64,000 nucleotides of DNA, from assembly GCF_017875465.1 (NCBI RefSeq), contig NZ_JAGGMQ010000001.1:3782001-3846000 (forward strand). The letters are read 5' to 3'. The translations under genes and the position numbers were made by a program. Source of the stretch: Winslowiella toletana. Lineage in GTDB: Bacteria > Pseudomonadota > Gammaproteobacteria > Enterobacterales > Enterobacteriaceae. Position 1 is the first letter of the stretch, and each line of letters opens with the position of its first letter. This document shows, piece after piece, positions 9,261 to 17,329 of the stretch. Under the pieces are notes generated by a model. That model did not search any database. It saw only the letters and a list, made by a program, of their open reading frames with translations, and was not told where the DNA came from.

Positions 9261-9880
9261 CTGAACAACAAGCTCGCGAAGAGATGGTAAAACTGGGCGC
9301 GTCATTTTTTCAGCGCGGCTACGCCACCGGTTCCGCCGGTAATCTGTCGATGCTGCTGGAAGATGGCAGCCTGCTGGCGACGCCAACCGGCTCCTGTCTC
9401 GGCGAACTGACGGCTGACACCCTGTCAAAGGTGACGCTGGATGGCGAGTGGGTCTCCGGCGATAAACCGTCAAAAGAGATCAGCTTCCACCGTGCGATAT
9501 ACCTGAATAAGCCGCAGTGTAAGGCTATCGTGCATCTGCACAGCCTCTATCTGACCGCACTCTCCTGCCTGGAAGGGCTGGACAGCAAAAACTGTATTAA
9601 ACCTTTTACCCCTTATGTGGTGATGCGCGTCGGTGATGTGCCGGTGGTGCCTTACTATCGTCCGGGCGACGATCGTCTGGGCGAAGACCTGGCGAAACTG
9701 GCGCCGTATTACAACGCTTTCCTGCTGGCCAACCATGGTCCGGTGGTGGTGGGGAAAAGCCTGCGTGAGGCGGCGGACAATACCGAAGAGCTGGAAGAGA
9801 CGGCTCGTCTGATATTTACCCTCGGCGATCGCCCGATTCGTTATCTTAATGATGACGAAGTGGCTGAGTTAAGGAGCTAA
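9257..9880 (+). CDS. otnC: 3-oxo-tetronate 4-phosphate decarboxylase OtnC (YgbL)
   Basis: A 207-residue class II aldolase/adducin-family protein, close to the usual length. Visible motifs are [12 protein letters not shown] near the N-terminus, the metal-binding [10 protein letters not shown] region and [14 protein letters not shown] near residue 158. Class II aldolase-type enzymes use a Zn ion held by three His. In this pathway OtnC decarboxylates 3-oxo-tetronate 4-phosphate to dihydroxyacetone phosphate, feeding glycolysis. Its ATG overlaps the otnK stop and its own stop lies two bases before otnI. Confidence 0.9.
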   Translation: MTEQQAREEMVKLGASFFQRGYATGSAGNLSMLLEDGSLLATPTGSCLGELTADTLSKVTLDGEWVSGDKPSKEISFHRAIYLNKPQCKAIVHLHSLYLTALSCLEGLDSKNCIKPFTPYVVMRVGDVPVVPYYRPGDDRLGEDLAKLAPYYNAFLLANHGPVVVGKSLREAADNTEELEETARLIFTLGDRPIRYLNDDEVAELRS

Positions 9881-9882
9881 GC

Positions 9883-10659
9883 ATGCCTAAGTTTGCGGCG
9901 AATTTATCCACCATGTTTACCGAACTGCCGTTCCTCGACCGCTTTGACGCGGCAGCGGCGGCCGGCTTTAAAGGGGTTGAGTTTCTCTTCCCGTATGACT
10001 ATCCGGCAGACCAGCTCAAAGCCAGACTGCAACAAAATCAGCTGCAACTGGTGTTGTTTAATACCGCGCCGGGCAATGTGGCGGCAGGGGAGTGGGGCGT
10101 AGTCGCCATTCCCGGACGTGAAGAGGAAGCGCGCCGTGATATCGATCTGGCGCTGGAGTACGCCATTGCGCTCGACTGTCCGCAGGTGCATATCATGGCG
10201 GCGACGCTGCCGCCGGGCGCCAGTCGTGAAGCGTATTGCCAGACATTTATCGCTAATATGCGGTATGCCGCTGAGCGGTTTGCCCCGCACGGGATTCGTA
10301 TTCTGATTGAAGCGTTAAATCCGACGACCAAACCTCATTATCTCTACGCCAGCCAGTATCAGACGCTGGAGATGGTAAAACGCATCGATCGCGATAATAT
10401 TTTTACCCAGCTTGATCTGTTCCATGCGCAGCTGGTGGACGGTAATCTGAGTTATTTAATTCGTGAATATGCCGGTCATTATCAGCATATTCAGATCGCG
10501 TCTGCACCGCATCGTCATGAGCCGGATGAAGGCGAAGTGAATTATCCGTGGCTGTTTGCTCTGCTGGACGAAATCGGTTATTCCGGCTGGATTGGTTGTG
10601 AATATTTCCCGCGTGGTGATACAACGGCTGGCCTGAAATGGTTTGATGCCTTTCGTTAG
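9883..10659 (+). CDS. otnI: 2-oxo-tetronate isomerase OtnI (YgbM)
   Basis: A 258-residue TIM-barrel protein of the hydroxypyruvate isomerase/xylose-isomerase-like family. The N-terminus [18 protein letters not shown] is typical of Hyi-like enzymes. [17 protein letters not shown] and GCEYFP carry the Glu/Asp/His positions that bind the metal in this fold. It converts 2-oxo-tetronate to 3-oxo-tetronate, the substrate of OtnK. It follows otnC by two bases and is the last tightly packed gene; 149 bp then separate it from the transporter. Confidence 0.9.
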   Translation: MPKFAANLSTMFTELPFLDRFDAAAAAGFKGVEFLFPYDYPADQLKARLQQNQLQLVLFNTAPGNVAAGEWGVVAIPGREEEARRDIDLALEYAIALDCPQVHIMAATLPPGASREAYCQTFIANMRYAAERFAPHGIRILIEALNPTTKPHYLYASQYQTLEMVKRIDRDNIFTQLDLFHAQLVDGNLSYLIREYAGHYQHIQIASAPHRHEPDEGEVNYPWLFALLDEIGYSGWIGCEYFPRGDTTAGLKWFDAFR

Positions 10660-10751
10660 CAAAAGATAGCGTGAAATTATGGTTCTGCGTCGGATGCATT
10701 ACGCCCGGCGCGGGCATGCTTATGCCTAAAATAGCTTTTAACATCAGGTAA

Positions 10752-10780
10752 GTAACAAGCAATAAACGCACAACTATAAT
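10752..10780 (+). promoter_or_regulatory. Probable separate promoter for the ygbN-like permease
   Basis: A perfect TATAAT lies at 10775-10780, 17 bp after GTAACA (four of six matches to TTGACA) at 10752-10757. This falls in the otnI-permease gap, which also holds a short GCCCG-GCG-CGGGC hairpin near 10710. The permease can therefore probably be transcribed on its own as well as by read-through. Confidence 0.5.
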
Positions 10781-10808
10781 AGTCCCCGTTGCTGAGGTAT
10801 TTTTTATT

Positions 10809-12170
10809 ATGTCTACCACCCTGCTATTATCTATTGCCGCCATCAGCGTTATTTTACTGCTGCTGTTGGTTATCAAAGCGAAAGTGCATCCCTTTGTCGC
10901 CTTATTAATTTCCAGCTTGTTTGTGGCGATCAGTACCGATATTCCGGCTAAGCAGATCATGGAAGTGATTATGTCAGGGATGGGCGGACTACTGGGGCAT
11001 ATTGCGATTATTATTGTGCTGGGCGCGATGCTGGGGGCAGTAATTGAAGCCTCCGGTGGCGCAGATTCGCTGGCCGCACGCTTTACCCACAGCCTGGGCA
11101 TTAAACGCTCGGTTGCCGCACTGACACTGGTGGCGTTTATTCTGGGTCTGCCGGTATTTTTTGAGGTGGGCTTTATTATCGTGGTGCCGCTGATCTATGG
11201 CTTTGCCAAAGTCGCGCGGGTATCGCCGCTGAAATATGGCCTGCCAATGGCGGGAGTGATGTTGCTGGTGCATGTTTCGGTGCCGACGCATCCGGGACCC
11301 GCGGCGGCGGCGGGTTTGCTGAAGGCTGATATTGGTTGGGTGATGATGCTGGGCATCGCTATCTCGGTGCCTGCGGCAATCTTTGGTTATTATGTTGCCA
11401 AACTGATGAACCGTAAAAACTTTCATCTTTCGCTGGAGGTGCTGGAACAGCTGCAGCTGGCGGATAAAGAGGGCAAAAAGAAGAAAAGCCAGCCCTCTCA
11501 GAAACCGCCAGGCGCGCTGCTCATCTCCTCGCTGATCGTTATTCCGGTGGTGCTGATTATGCTGGGCACGCTGTTAACGCCGTGGTTGCCAGAAACCGGT
11601 GCATTACACGGTTTTGTCGCCCTGATTAGCACCCCGGCCATCGCCCTGTTAATTGCGCTGCTGCTGGCCGCATGGCTGCTGGGCTTCCGCCGTGGCTGGG
11701 GCAGAGAAAAACTGGATACCATTATCAACAGTGCGATCCCTGGCGCGGCTGGCGTACTGCTGGTTGCCGGTGCGGGTGGGGCGTTTGGTAAGGTGCTGGT
11801 GGAGTCCGGCGTCGGCAAAGCGCTGGCGTTACTGCTGGAGAATATTCATCTGCCGCTGATTCCGGCGGCGTTTGTGCTGTCTCTTGCGCTGCGCGCCTCG
11901 CAGGGTTCCGCCACCGTAGCGATTGTCACCACCTGTGGCCTGTTAACCAGCGCAGTGGCAGAATTACAGGGGATTCAGCTGGTGCTGGTCGCGTTGTCGG
12001 CCTGTTTTGGCGCGCTGGGTTTATCGCATGTCAATGATGCCGGATTCTGGGTGGTGACGCGTTATTTAGGCCTGTCGGTCGCTGATGGGCTGAGAACCTG
12101 GACGGTATTGACCACGGTGATGGGGCTGGCGGGATTTGCCATTGTCTGGCTCTGCTGGACCATAATCTGA
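10809..12170 (+). CDS. ygbN: GntP-family permease (YgbN type)
   Basis: A 453-residue integral membrane protein of the GntP family. The layout matches GntT in this window, with GAMLGAVIEASGGAD and the VSVPTHPGPAAAAG signature, a charged cytoplasmic loop (KEGKKKKSQ near residue 220) and GLSHVNDAGFW near the C-terminus. Its place after ltnD-otnKCI matches E. coli ygbN and suggests uptake of threonate, erythronate or related four-carbon acids. The exact substrate is inferred from context only. Confidence 0.88.
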   Translation: MSTTLLLSIAAISVILLLLLVIKAKVHPFVALLISSLFVAISTDIPAKQIMEVIMSGMGGLLGHIAIIIVLGAMLGAVIEASGGADSLAARFTHSLGIKRSVAALTLVAFILGLPVFFEVGFIIVVPLIYGFAKVARVSPLKYGLPMAGVMLLVHVSVPTHPGPAAAAGLLKADIGWVMMLGIAISVPAAIFGYYVAKLMNRKNFHLSLEVLEQLQLADKEGKKKKSQPSQKPPGALLISSLIVIPVVLIMLGTLLTPWLPETGALHGFVALISTPAIALLIALLLAAWLLGFRRGWGREKLDTIINSAIPGAAGVLLVAGAGGAFGKVLVESGVGKALALLLENIHLPLIPAAFVLSLALRASQGSATVAIVTTCGLLTSAVAELQGIQLVLVALSACFGALGLSHVNDAGFWVVTRYLGLSVADGLRTWTVLTTVMGLAGFAIVWLCWTII

Positions 12171-12267
12171 CGATTTATTTGCTGATCTGCGTGATGCGGA
12201 TGGGTAACGGCTTCAGCGCTGATCCAGCTAAAAACGCACCATAGCCAGGCGGTACAGAAATCTTCTT

Positions 12268-12277
12268 CTATACTTAA
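12268..12277 (+). promoter_or_regulatory. Sigma-S-type promoter -10 of yohP
   Basis: CTATACTTAA matches the extended -10 preferred by the stationary-phase sigma factor RpoS. It lies about 48 bp upstream of the small ORF at 12325. No good -35 is visible, which RpoS promoters tolerate. Confidence 0.5.
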
Positions 12278-12324
12278 GTTGCTATGAAATGTGGTTTTTA
12301 TCTTTTACTGGCGAGGAAAATGGA

Positions 12325-12408
12325 ATGAAAATTATTCTCTGGATCATCGCAATTATTTTTATCGTCGGCCTGCTGACGCTGACTGGCGTGTTCAAGCTGA
12401 TTTTTTAA
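12325..12408 (+). CDS. yohP: Small membrane protein YohP
   Basis: A 27-residue single-span membrane peptide beginning MKIILW and ending TGVFKLIF. It matches E. coli YohP in length and in most positions. YohP is an inner-membrane micropeptide of unclear function, studied as a model of mRNA targeting to the membrane. A GGAAAATGGA site lies before the ATG, a sigma-S-like -10 lies upstream and a terminator follows directly, so this is a complete one-gene unit. Confidence 0.85.
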   Translation: MKIILWIIAIIFIVGLLTLTGVFKLIF

Positions 12409-12421
12409 TTGCAAACAGAAA

Positions 12422-12460
12422 CCTCTGTCGCTGCCATTTGTGGCGACAGGCTGGTTTTTT
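12422..12460 (+). terminator. yohP terminator
   Basis: The stem CTGTCGC (12425-12431) / GCGACAG (12443-12449) is followed by CTGG and a T run. It overlaps the 3' end of the convergent zinc-ribbon gene. Confidence 0.7.
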
Positions 12461-12653
12461 ACCCGGAATCTTTCTTACCTATCAGGCACTTAATAATCGG
12501 ATCCATCGGGGTTAATGGCAGCAAGTCTTCCAGGGTGATCGGCTTACTACACTGGGCGCAGACTGCACCATGATGCTCCTCTCCTTTCCCTCCTTTATCG
12601 GTATAGATGAATTTTTTACTTCCGCAGGAAGTACATCTCACTTTCATAACCAT
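12459..12653 (-). CDS. Small zinc-ribbon protein
   Basis: A 64-residue basic protein with two Cys pairs, CTSCGSKKF near the N-terminus and CAQCSKP about 25 residues later, the arrangement of a zinc ribbon. An AAGGA site lies nine bases before the ATG at 12653; a second ATG two codons later is also possible. Such small ribbons often bind RNA or ribosomes, but nothing here shows a target. It is convergent with yohP and shares its terminator region. Confidence 0.7.
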   Translation of the reverse strand: MVMKVRCTSCGSKKFIYTDKGGKGEEHHGAVCAQCSKPITLEDLLPLTPMDPIIKCLIGKKDSG

Positions 12654-13173
12654 GACGTTTATCCTTGTCAGCTGAGATAAGAATTATCTTAACAAAAGTT
12701 TGCCGTGAATTCGATTAAATAAACGCCGCAAATGATTTTTGCGCAGGGGTATATGTTATTTGACTGAAAGTAAATAACATTTTTTCTTATGCCGCATGTT
12801 ATTGATAAGCATTAACGATGATATATCGCGACTAAAAGCCTTTTTTATCTTTTATCCGCCAAAACAGCGTAAGGCGATCTTTTTGCGAAATTTCTGATTA
12901 CGTTGCGGAAATCTTTCTTATCCGTGCAGTTATCAGAATCAAGGAGTTGCAATATAATGTAAAGTTGTGATTACATTTGCGAACAAATGAAAAGCTGGCA
13001 GAACGTTCGGGTACAAATGCGGAAAGTCCGGTAAAATTTCGAGCCTTAATAAGCCTTTTATGCATTTAATACTTAAGTCTCTATATTCCACGCCATACCC
13101 GTTGCATTGATTTAAACAATGTTGAACCAATGGTTGTTAAAATTTATCGTTTTTTAATCCAGGTAGCAATGAA
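12654..13173. other. Long AT-rich intergenic region upstream of pagP
   Basis: A 520-bp stretch with no convincing gene; the 63-codon ORF on the minus strand here has no ribosome site. It contains the AT-rich hairpin described separately. At 12940-12962 a strong AAGGAG precedes an ATG that is followed at once by TAA. The last 100 bp should hold the pagP promoter. I saw no PhoP box with the canonical spacing. Confidence 0.5.
12753..12785. other. AT-rich perfect hairpin with T tract
   Basis: ATGTTATTT (12753-12761) and AAATAACAT (12772-12780) are perfect inverted repeats around a 10-base loop, followed by TTTTT. It could be a terminator of an unseen small transcript on the plus strand, or an operator. 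Confidence 0.5.
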
Positions 13174-13755
13174 GTGAAAGTTTCCAATTATTCTCTGCCG
13201 CTGCTGGCATTCAGCAGCTATTTTCTGGTCAGCCCGCTGGTTTCTGCCGCTGATGCATCTGTTAGCAACAGCGAACAGGGATGGTGGCAAACCTTTACCG
13301 GCAATGTGCAGCAAACATGGGACGCGCCAGAGACGCATGATCTCTATCTGCCGGCGATTACCTGGCACAATCGCTGGACCTATGACAAAGAGAAAACCGA
13401 CCGCTACAACGAGCGGCCATGGGGCGCAGGTGGCGGTATCTCGCGTTATGATGAGTACGGTAACTGGCATGGCATCTATCTGATGGCGTTTAAAGACTCT
13501 TATAACAAATGGGAGCCGATCAGCGGTTATGGCTGGGAAAAGACCTGGCGCCCGTTAAACGATCAGAATTTCCGCCTCGGAGCGGGCTATACCGTAGGCG
13601 CCACCGCGCGCGACAACTGGAAATACATTCCGATACCGGTGGTGCTGCCACTGGCGTCGGTAGGGTATGGGCCAGCAAGCTTCCAGATGACTTATATTCC
13701 CGGTACATACAATAATGGTAATGTTTTCTTTGCATGGTTCCGTTGGGCTTTTTAG
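13174..13755 (+). CDS. pagP: Lipid A palmitoyltransferase PagP
   Basis: A 193-residue outer-membrane eight-stranded beta-barrel enzyme that moves palmitate from phospholipid to lipid A, giving resistance to cationic peptides. A signal peptide of about 25 residues ends at VSA. The mature part shows ITWHNRW, with the catalytic-type His, and [11 protein letters not shown], with the Asp-Ser pair of the E. coli enzyme, and it ends in the aromatic FAWFRWAF typical of outer-membrane proteins. The start is GTG; the overlapping ATG-AAG-TGA just upstream would reinitiate into it. E. coli also has pagP beside cspE. Confidence 0.95.
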   Translation: MKVSNYSLPLLAFSSYFLVSPLVSAADASVSNSEQGWWQTFTGNVQQTWDAPETHDLYLPAITWHNRWTYDKEKTDRYNERPWGAGGGISRYDEYGNWHGIYLMAFKDSYNKWEPISGYGWEKTWRPLNDQNFRLGAGYTVGATARDNWKYIPIPVVLPLASVGYGPASFQMTYIPGTYNNGNVFFAWFRWAF

Positions 13756-13905
13756 TCGGTAATTTGAGCGCTAAGTGACTTTGATTGCAGGAAATAGCGA
13801 TATTTATCACTTTTTCGTCATCACGCACTGGACAAAAGCGTTAGCAATTGCTGTACTAACCCCCGACACAGTTTAGTGTCCATTTTTCATGTAAAGGTAA
13901 TATTG

Positions 13906-14115
13906 ATGTCTAAGATTAAAGGTAGCGTTAAGTGGTTTAATGAGTCCAAAGGATTCGGTTTCATTACTCCTGAAGATGGTAGCAAAGATGTATTCGTACA
14001 CTTTTCCGCTATCCAGAGCAACGGTTTCAAAACCCTGGCTGAAGGTCAGCGTGTAGAGTTTGAAATCACTGACGGCGCTAAAGGCCCATCTGCTGCTAAC
14101 GTTGCTGCTATTTAA
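13906..14115 (+). CDS. cspE: Cold-shock-family protein CspE
   Basis: A 69-residue OB-fold RNA-binding protein, nearly identical to E. coli CspE (start MSKIKG). The RNP1 motif KGFGFI and RNP2 motif VFVHF are intact. CspE is constitutive, binds single-stranded RNA and acts as a transcription antiterminator and RNA chaperone. The downstream Met codon is chosen because it gives the family length and is preceded by AAAGGTAA. A strong terminator follows. The pagP-cspE pairing is conserved with E. coli. Confidence 0.96.
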   Translation: MSKIKGSVKWFNESKGFGFITPEDGSKDVFVHFSAIQSNGFKTLAEGQRVEFEITDGAKGPSAANVAAI

Positions 14116-14135
14116 GTTAGTTATCAGACAGAATT

Positions 14136-14167
14136 CTAAAAACCCGCCACTGGCGGGTTTTTTTTTA
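14136..14167 (+). terminator. cspE terminator
   Basis: The GC stem CCCGC/GCGGG, flanked by A and T runs (AAAACCCGCC...GGCGGGTTTTTTTTT), is a canonical intrinsic terminator 20 bases after the cspE stop. Confidence 0.9.
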
Positions 14168-14179
14168 TGCTGTTTTTGC

Positions 14180-14278
14180 TTATCGCCAGAGATAAATCGC
14201 CACGAACAGGATTGCGGAGAGGCAGCTGATCGCGACGGCAAACCCTTCACTCCACTTCTGCGAGATATGTTGTTGCAT
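14180..14278 (-). CDS. Possible small membrane protein, 32 residues
   Basis: The short ORF starts MQQHISQKWSEG and has one hydrophobic segment (FAVAISCLSAILFVAIYLW) ending in Arg at the stop. That is the shape of enterobacterial single-span micropeptides. The ribosome site is weak (GGGTAA). I do not recognise a named homologue. It is convergent with cspE. Confidence 0.4.
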   Translation of the reverse strand: MQQHISQKWSEGFAVAISCLSAILFVAIYLWR

Positions 14279-14458
14279 TTTATTTACCCATTGTCAGACC
14301 TGTTTTGAGTGTCGCAGGGCAAGATTAAGAAAACATTAACCTGAATAGTATTCGCTGTAATGGTTAAATCATTTGTAACACTCAACTCTCTGCACCGGCT
14401 TCGCTTTTACTTCCGCTCGCTATATAACTTATGCACAGCTCAAACTGAGGGAGAAACC

Positions 14459-14884
14459 ATGAATATTCGCCCGGCACAAATCAAAGATAGTTTTGCACTC
14501 AGCGCCTTGCTGGCTGAGTTAGGCTATGGCGGTACGGAAAGCTTTATTGATAAACGGCTGGCGCAGCTGATTGCCGATGCTGATGAGATGTTACTCGTCG
14601 CTGAACACGGGCAGACGGTATTGGGGTTTCTTTCCCTGCATTTTATTCCACAGCTGGCGCTGGCCGGTGATTTCGCCCGGGTCAGTTACTTCTGTATTGC
14701 CGAAGGTGAGCGCAGCAAAGGCGCGGGCCAGCAGCTGCTGCAATACGCCGAAAGAATGGCGCTGCAGCGCGGCTGTGACCGGATGGAAGTGCATTGTCAT
14801 GAACATCGTATTAAAGCCAATAGCTTTTATCAGCGCGAAGAGTATCGCGAGTCACCGAAGTACCTGATTAAACATTTGCGCTAA
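14459..14884 (+). CDS. GNAT-family N-acetyltransferase
   Basis: A 141-residue acetyl-CoA-dependent transferase. The start at 14459 has GAGGGAG six bases upstream; an in-frame Met 33 codons earlier lacks a site and would add an unrelated extension. The fold signature is visible: the N-terminal IRPAQIKDSFALSALL, the central strand with V.YFCIAEGERSKGAGQQLLQYAE, whose R-x-x-G-x-G/A pyrophosphate loop is conserved, and the HCHEHRIKANSFYQREEYRE C-terminal strand-helix. The substrate is unknown. Its end overlaps the end of the convergent MocR gene by 17 bases. Confidence 0.8.
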   Translation: MNIRPAQIKDSFALSALLAELGYGGTESFIDKRLAQLIADADEMLLVAEHGQTVLGFLSLHFIPQLALAGDFARVSYFCIAEGERSKGAGQQLLQYAERMALQRGCDRMEVHCHEHRIKANSFYQREEYRESPKYLIKHLR

Positions 14885-16226
14885 GCAGCGAAGGGCCGCT
14901 GCCGCAGGCGAGGATCAGTGCATCGGCGATGGCGTCAATCTGATCTTCTGGCATGATTGAGGTACTCAGTCGAATAAACTGCTCGCTGCCGCAGCGAAAG
15001 CGCTCGCCCGGATAGACTGCAATACCGTGGGCGGCGAGGGTAATCATGGCAAATTGTTCTGACTCCACCGGAATATAAATACACAGCCCGTCTCGTGTCG
15101 GCAGTGGCATACCACGCTGCGCCAGCGCATCAATCAGCATCTGTCGCCGTCTGGCGTATATTGCGCGCGCGCGGATAATGCTCTGCTGCGTCTGTTGATC
15201 ATGCAGCATCCAGGCCACCGCGCCCTGCAGAATACGGCTGGTCCAGCTGGCGCCAAAGTTACGATAAGACTGAATGCGCTGCACCAGATTTTGCGACGCC
15301 GAGAGCACCGCCAGCCGCAGATCCGGGCCGTAGGCTTTCGAGAACGAGCGCACATGCAGTGTGCGTTCAGGAAAGAAGTTGCCGAGACTCCATACTGGCC
15401 AGGCGGAGAGCTCGCCGATGCCGTCATCTTCCACAATCAGAGTCGTGGAGCCGACTAAAACCTGCGCCAGCGCCTGGCTGCGCGCTTCCGTCACCGTGTT
15501 GCCGGTGGTCGAGTGGGTGCGTGGCTGGTAGATAAACATCGCCGGCGATTTCTGCATTAATCGCGCCAGCGCATCGGGCAGTGGCCCCTGGTCATCGCAG
15601 GGCAGCGGCAGCACTTCCGCGCCGACATTATCCAGCATATCCAGCAGGCGGGTAGCGGTAGGATCTTCGATCACTACCTTTTCACCAGGTGAAACCAGCG
15701 TCTGTAAAATCAAATTCATCGCATCAAAACCGCCATCGGTCGCCAGAAAAGCTTCGGCGGGCAGCGGCCAGCCAGGTTTAAGCGCATTCACCAGTGCTGG
15801 CACTATCGGCTCACGCTGATAGCTGTTGAGATTTGCCACTTCAATACCGTGCAGCATCGCGGCGCGCAGATCCGGCAGCAGTTGCGCATCCGGGGCCGAA
15901 AGGATCAGATCGGCTTTAACTGTGTTGCCATAATTGCCGATCTTCTCAAATCTGACCGGCCGTGGCGTCATTGTGTCGCCGCACACCCATACGCCACTGC
16001 GCCCTTTTCCCGCCAGCACTTTCTGTCGTTTTAACTGACCCCAGGCCGCTGACACCGTCGCCGGACTGACACCGAGCTTTTCCGCCAGATCGCGCACTGC
16101 GGGCAGATGGGCACCAATCGGGATCGCACCTTCGCGAATTAAGGTCGCCACCGTCAGCGCAATCCCTTTTAGCGAGGGTTCCGTGATGCGTTCCGCCAGC
16201 CAGTTCAGATCCAGAGTTGAGGTCAT
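14868..16226 (-). CDS. MocR-type transcription regulator (GntR HTH + aminotransferase domain)
   Basis: A 452-residue two-domain protein. Residues about 15-80 form a GntR winged helix (LPAVRDLAEKLGVSPATVSAAWGQLKRQKVL). The remaining 370 residues are an aminotransferase class I fold with the PLP lysine in RSFSKAYGPDLR and an arginine-rich FIRLSTSI end. MocR proteins sense amino compounds through PLP and usually control the divergent operon. The divergent operon here is the uptake/amidase cluster starting at 16367, and the 140-bp gap contains candidate palindromes. The effector is unknown. Confidence 0.85.
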   Translation of the reverse strand: MTSTLDLNWLAERITEPSLKGIALTVATLIREGAIPIGAHLPAVRDLAEKLGVSPATVSAAWGQLKRQKVLAGKGRSGVWVCGDTMTPRPVRFEKIGNYGNTVKADLILSAPDAQLLPDLRAAMLHGIEVANLNSYQREPIVPALVNALKPGWPLPAEAFLATDGGFDAMNLILQTLVSPGEKVVIEDPTATRLLDMLDNVGAEVLPLPCDDQGPLPDALARLMQKSPAMFIYQPRTHSTTGNTVTEARSQALAQVLVGSTTLIVEDDGIGELSAWPVWSLGNFFPERTLHVRSFSKAYGPDLRLAVLSASQNLVQRIQSYRNFGASWTSRILQGAVAWMLHDQQTQQSIIRARAIYARRRQMLIDALAQRGMPLPTRDGLCIYIPVESEQFAMITLAAHGIAVYPGERFRCGSEQFIRLSTSIMPEDQIDAIADALILACGSGPSLLSANV

Positions 16227-16266
16227 AAGAAATCCATTTGTTCAGTAACAAAGTAATTATTGTACA

Positions 16267-16278
16267 GATAATATTATC
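16267..16278. promoter_or_regulatory. Perfect palindrome in the MocR-operon divergent region
   Basis: GATAATATTATC is a perfect 12-bp palindrome in the 140-bp gap. A second imperfect one, AAGCA-TTGAT-TGCTT, lies about 20 bp further on. Either may be a binding site for the divergent MocR regulator, or the AT palindrome may overlap its -10. Confidence 0.35.
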
Positions 16279-16366
16279 GATCTAGTATCAAATTCAAGCA
16301 TTGATTGCTTAAAAAATAACCGATACATCGGCGTGATCGTTAAGCCGGGAAAAGTGAGAACAAAAT

Positions 16367-17329
16367 ATGATAACCATCAGACTGGCTGTTCGGGACTGGG
16401 ACTATTTCACGCCACTGGCCTTAGGCGATGTGAAGCCACAGGGATTTAACGTCGAAGTCCATCGCGTTGGCACTCTGGTGGGCGATTTGGCCACCAGTAA
16501 AGATTACGATGCCGGTGAAGTCTCCTTCAGCCGCTACGCTCAGGGACGCGCTAATGGCGATACCTCGCTGCTGGCGCTGCCGCATTTCCTGATGCGTGGT
16601 TTTCGTCAGCGCTGCATTATCACCACTACCGACAGCCCGTTAACCTCGCCTGCACAACTGAAAGGCAAAAAGATTGGCCTGACCGGCTGGCAGGATTCCG
16701 GCAACACCTGGACGCGCACCGTGTTGCGCGAAGCGGGGGTGGAAATCGATGATGCGTACTGGTTTGCTGGCCGCCTGACCGCCGATCACCCGATTGTCGA
16801 CCGTCTGAGCGGTTTTGGTCGTGAAGGGCGCATCGAAGCGGCGCCTGGCGAACGTCCACTGATTGAATTACTGAAAGCCGGGGAGCTGGATGCGGTGTTT
16901 ACGCCGTTTATGCCGGAAGGATTCTTCTTACCTGGCTCCGGCTTGCGCCAGTTACAGACCGACTTCCGCCAGGCGGAGCTGGAGTATTTTAATCGCGTTG
17001 GTTATGTCCCGGGCATGCATCTGCTGGCGATGAAACCGGCAATTGCCGCCGAACATCCGGCGATCCCGCAGGCATTAAGCGCGGTGATTGAGCAGTCGGC
17101 GCGAGTATGGAATCAGAAACGCGAAAAGTATGCGGATACCACGCCGTGGCTGCTCGACGATTTGCGACGTACCACGCAGGATTTACCGGCAAACTGGAAT
17201 GATAACGGTTTTGCGGTTAACAAGAAGATGATTGCTGATTTTGCTGATGAGCTTTATCAGCAGGGGCTGACTAAGGAGCGTCTGACACCTGAAGCACTGT
17301 TTCCGGCTGAAGCGCAGGGGGAGAAATAA
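16367..17329 (+). CDS. Periplasmic-binding-fold protein resembling 4,5-dihydroxyphthalate decarboxylase
   Basis: A 320-residue protein with the two-lobe fold of NMT1/ThiY-like binding proteins but no signal peptide (start MITIRLAVRDWD). The regular pattern (LAVRDWDYFTPL, then YDAGEVSFSRYAQ, then LKGKKIGLTG and DAVFTPFMPEGFF) matches the family annotated from Pht5, a decarboxylase, in which most members have no known activity. It overlaps the next gene by one base (TAATG), so it is coupled to the YbeM-like amidase. It may be a cytoplasmic enzyme acting on the imported compound or an unexported sensor. Confidence 0.7.
   Translation: MITIRLAVRDWDYFTPLALGDVKPQGFNVEVHRVGTLVGDLATSKDYDAGEVSFSRYAQGRANGDTSLLALPHFLMRGFRQRCIITTTDSPLTSPAQLKGKKIGLTGWQDSGNTWTRTVLREAGVEIDDAYWFAGRLTADHPIVDRLSGFGREGRIEAAPGERPLIELLKAGELDAVFTPFMPEGFFLPGSGLRQLQTDFRQAELEYFNRVGYVPGMHLLAMKPAIAAEHPAIPQALSAVIEQSARVWNQKREKYADTTPWLLDDLRRTTQDLPANWNDNGFAVNKKMIADFADELYQQGLTKERLTPEALFPAEAQGEK

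Noticed and set aside
12939..13130. 63-codon ORF on the minus strand before pagP
   Set aside because: No ribosome site and no recognisable protein pattern; it lies in promoter-type AT-rich DNA.
13080..13173. Possible PhoP box before pagP (TGTTGA and GGTTGT)
   Set aside because: The two hexamers are separated by six bases instead of five and each differs from the consensus, so it is not convincing.
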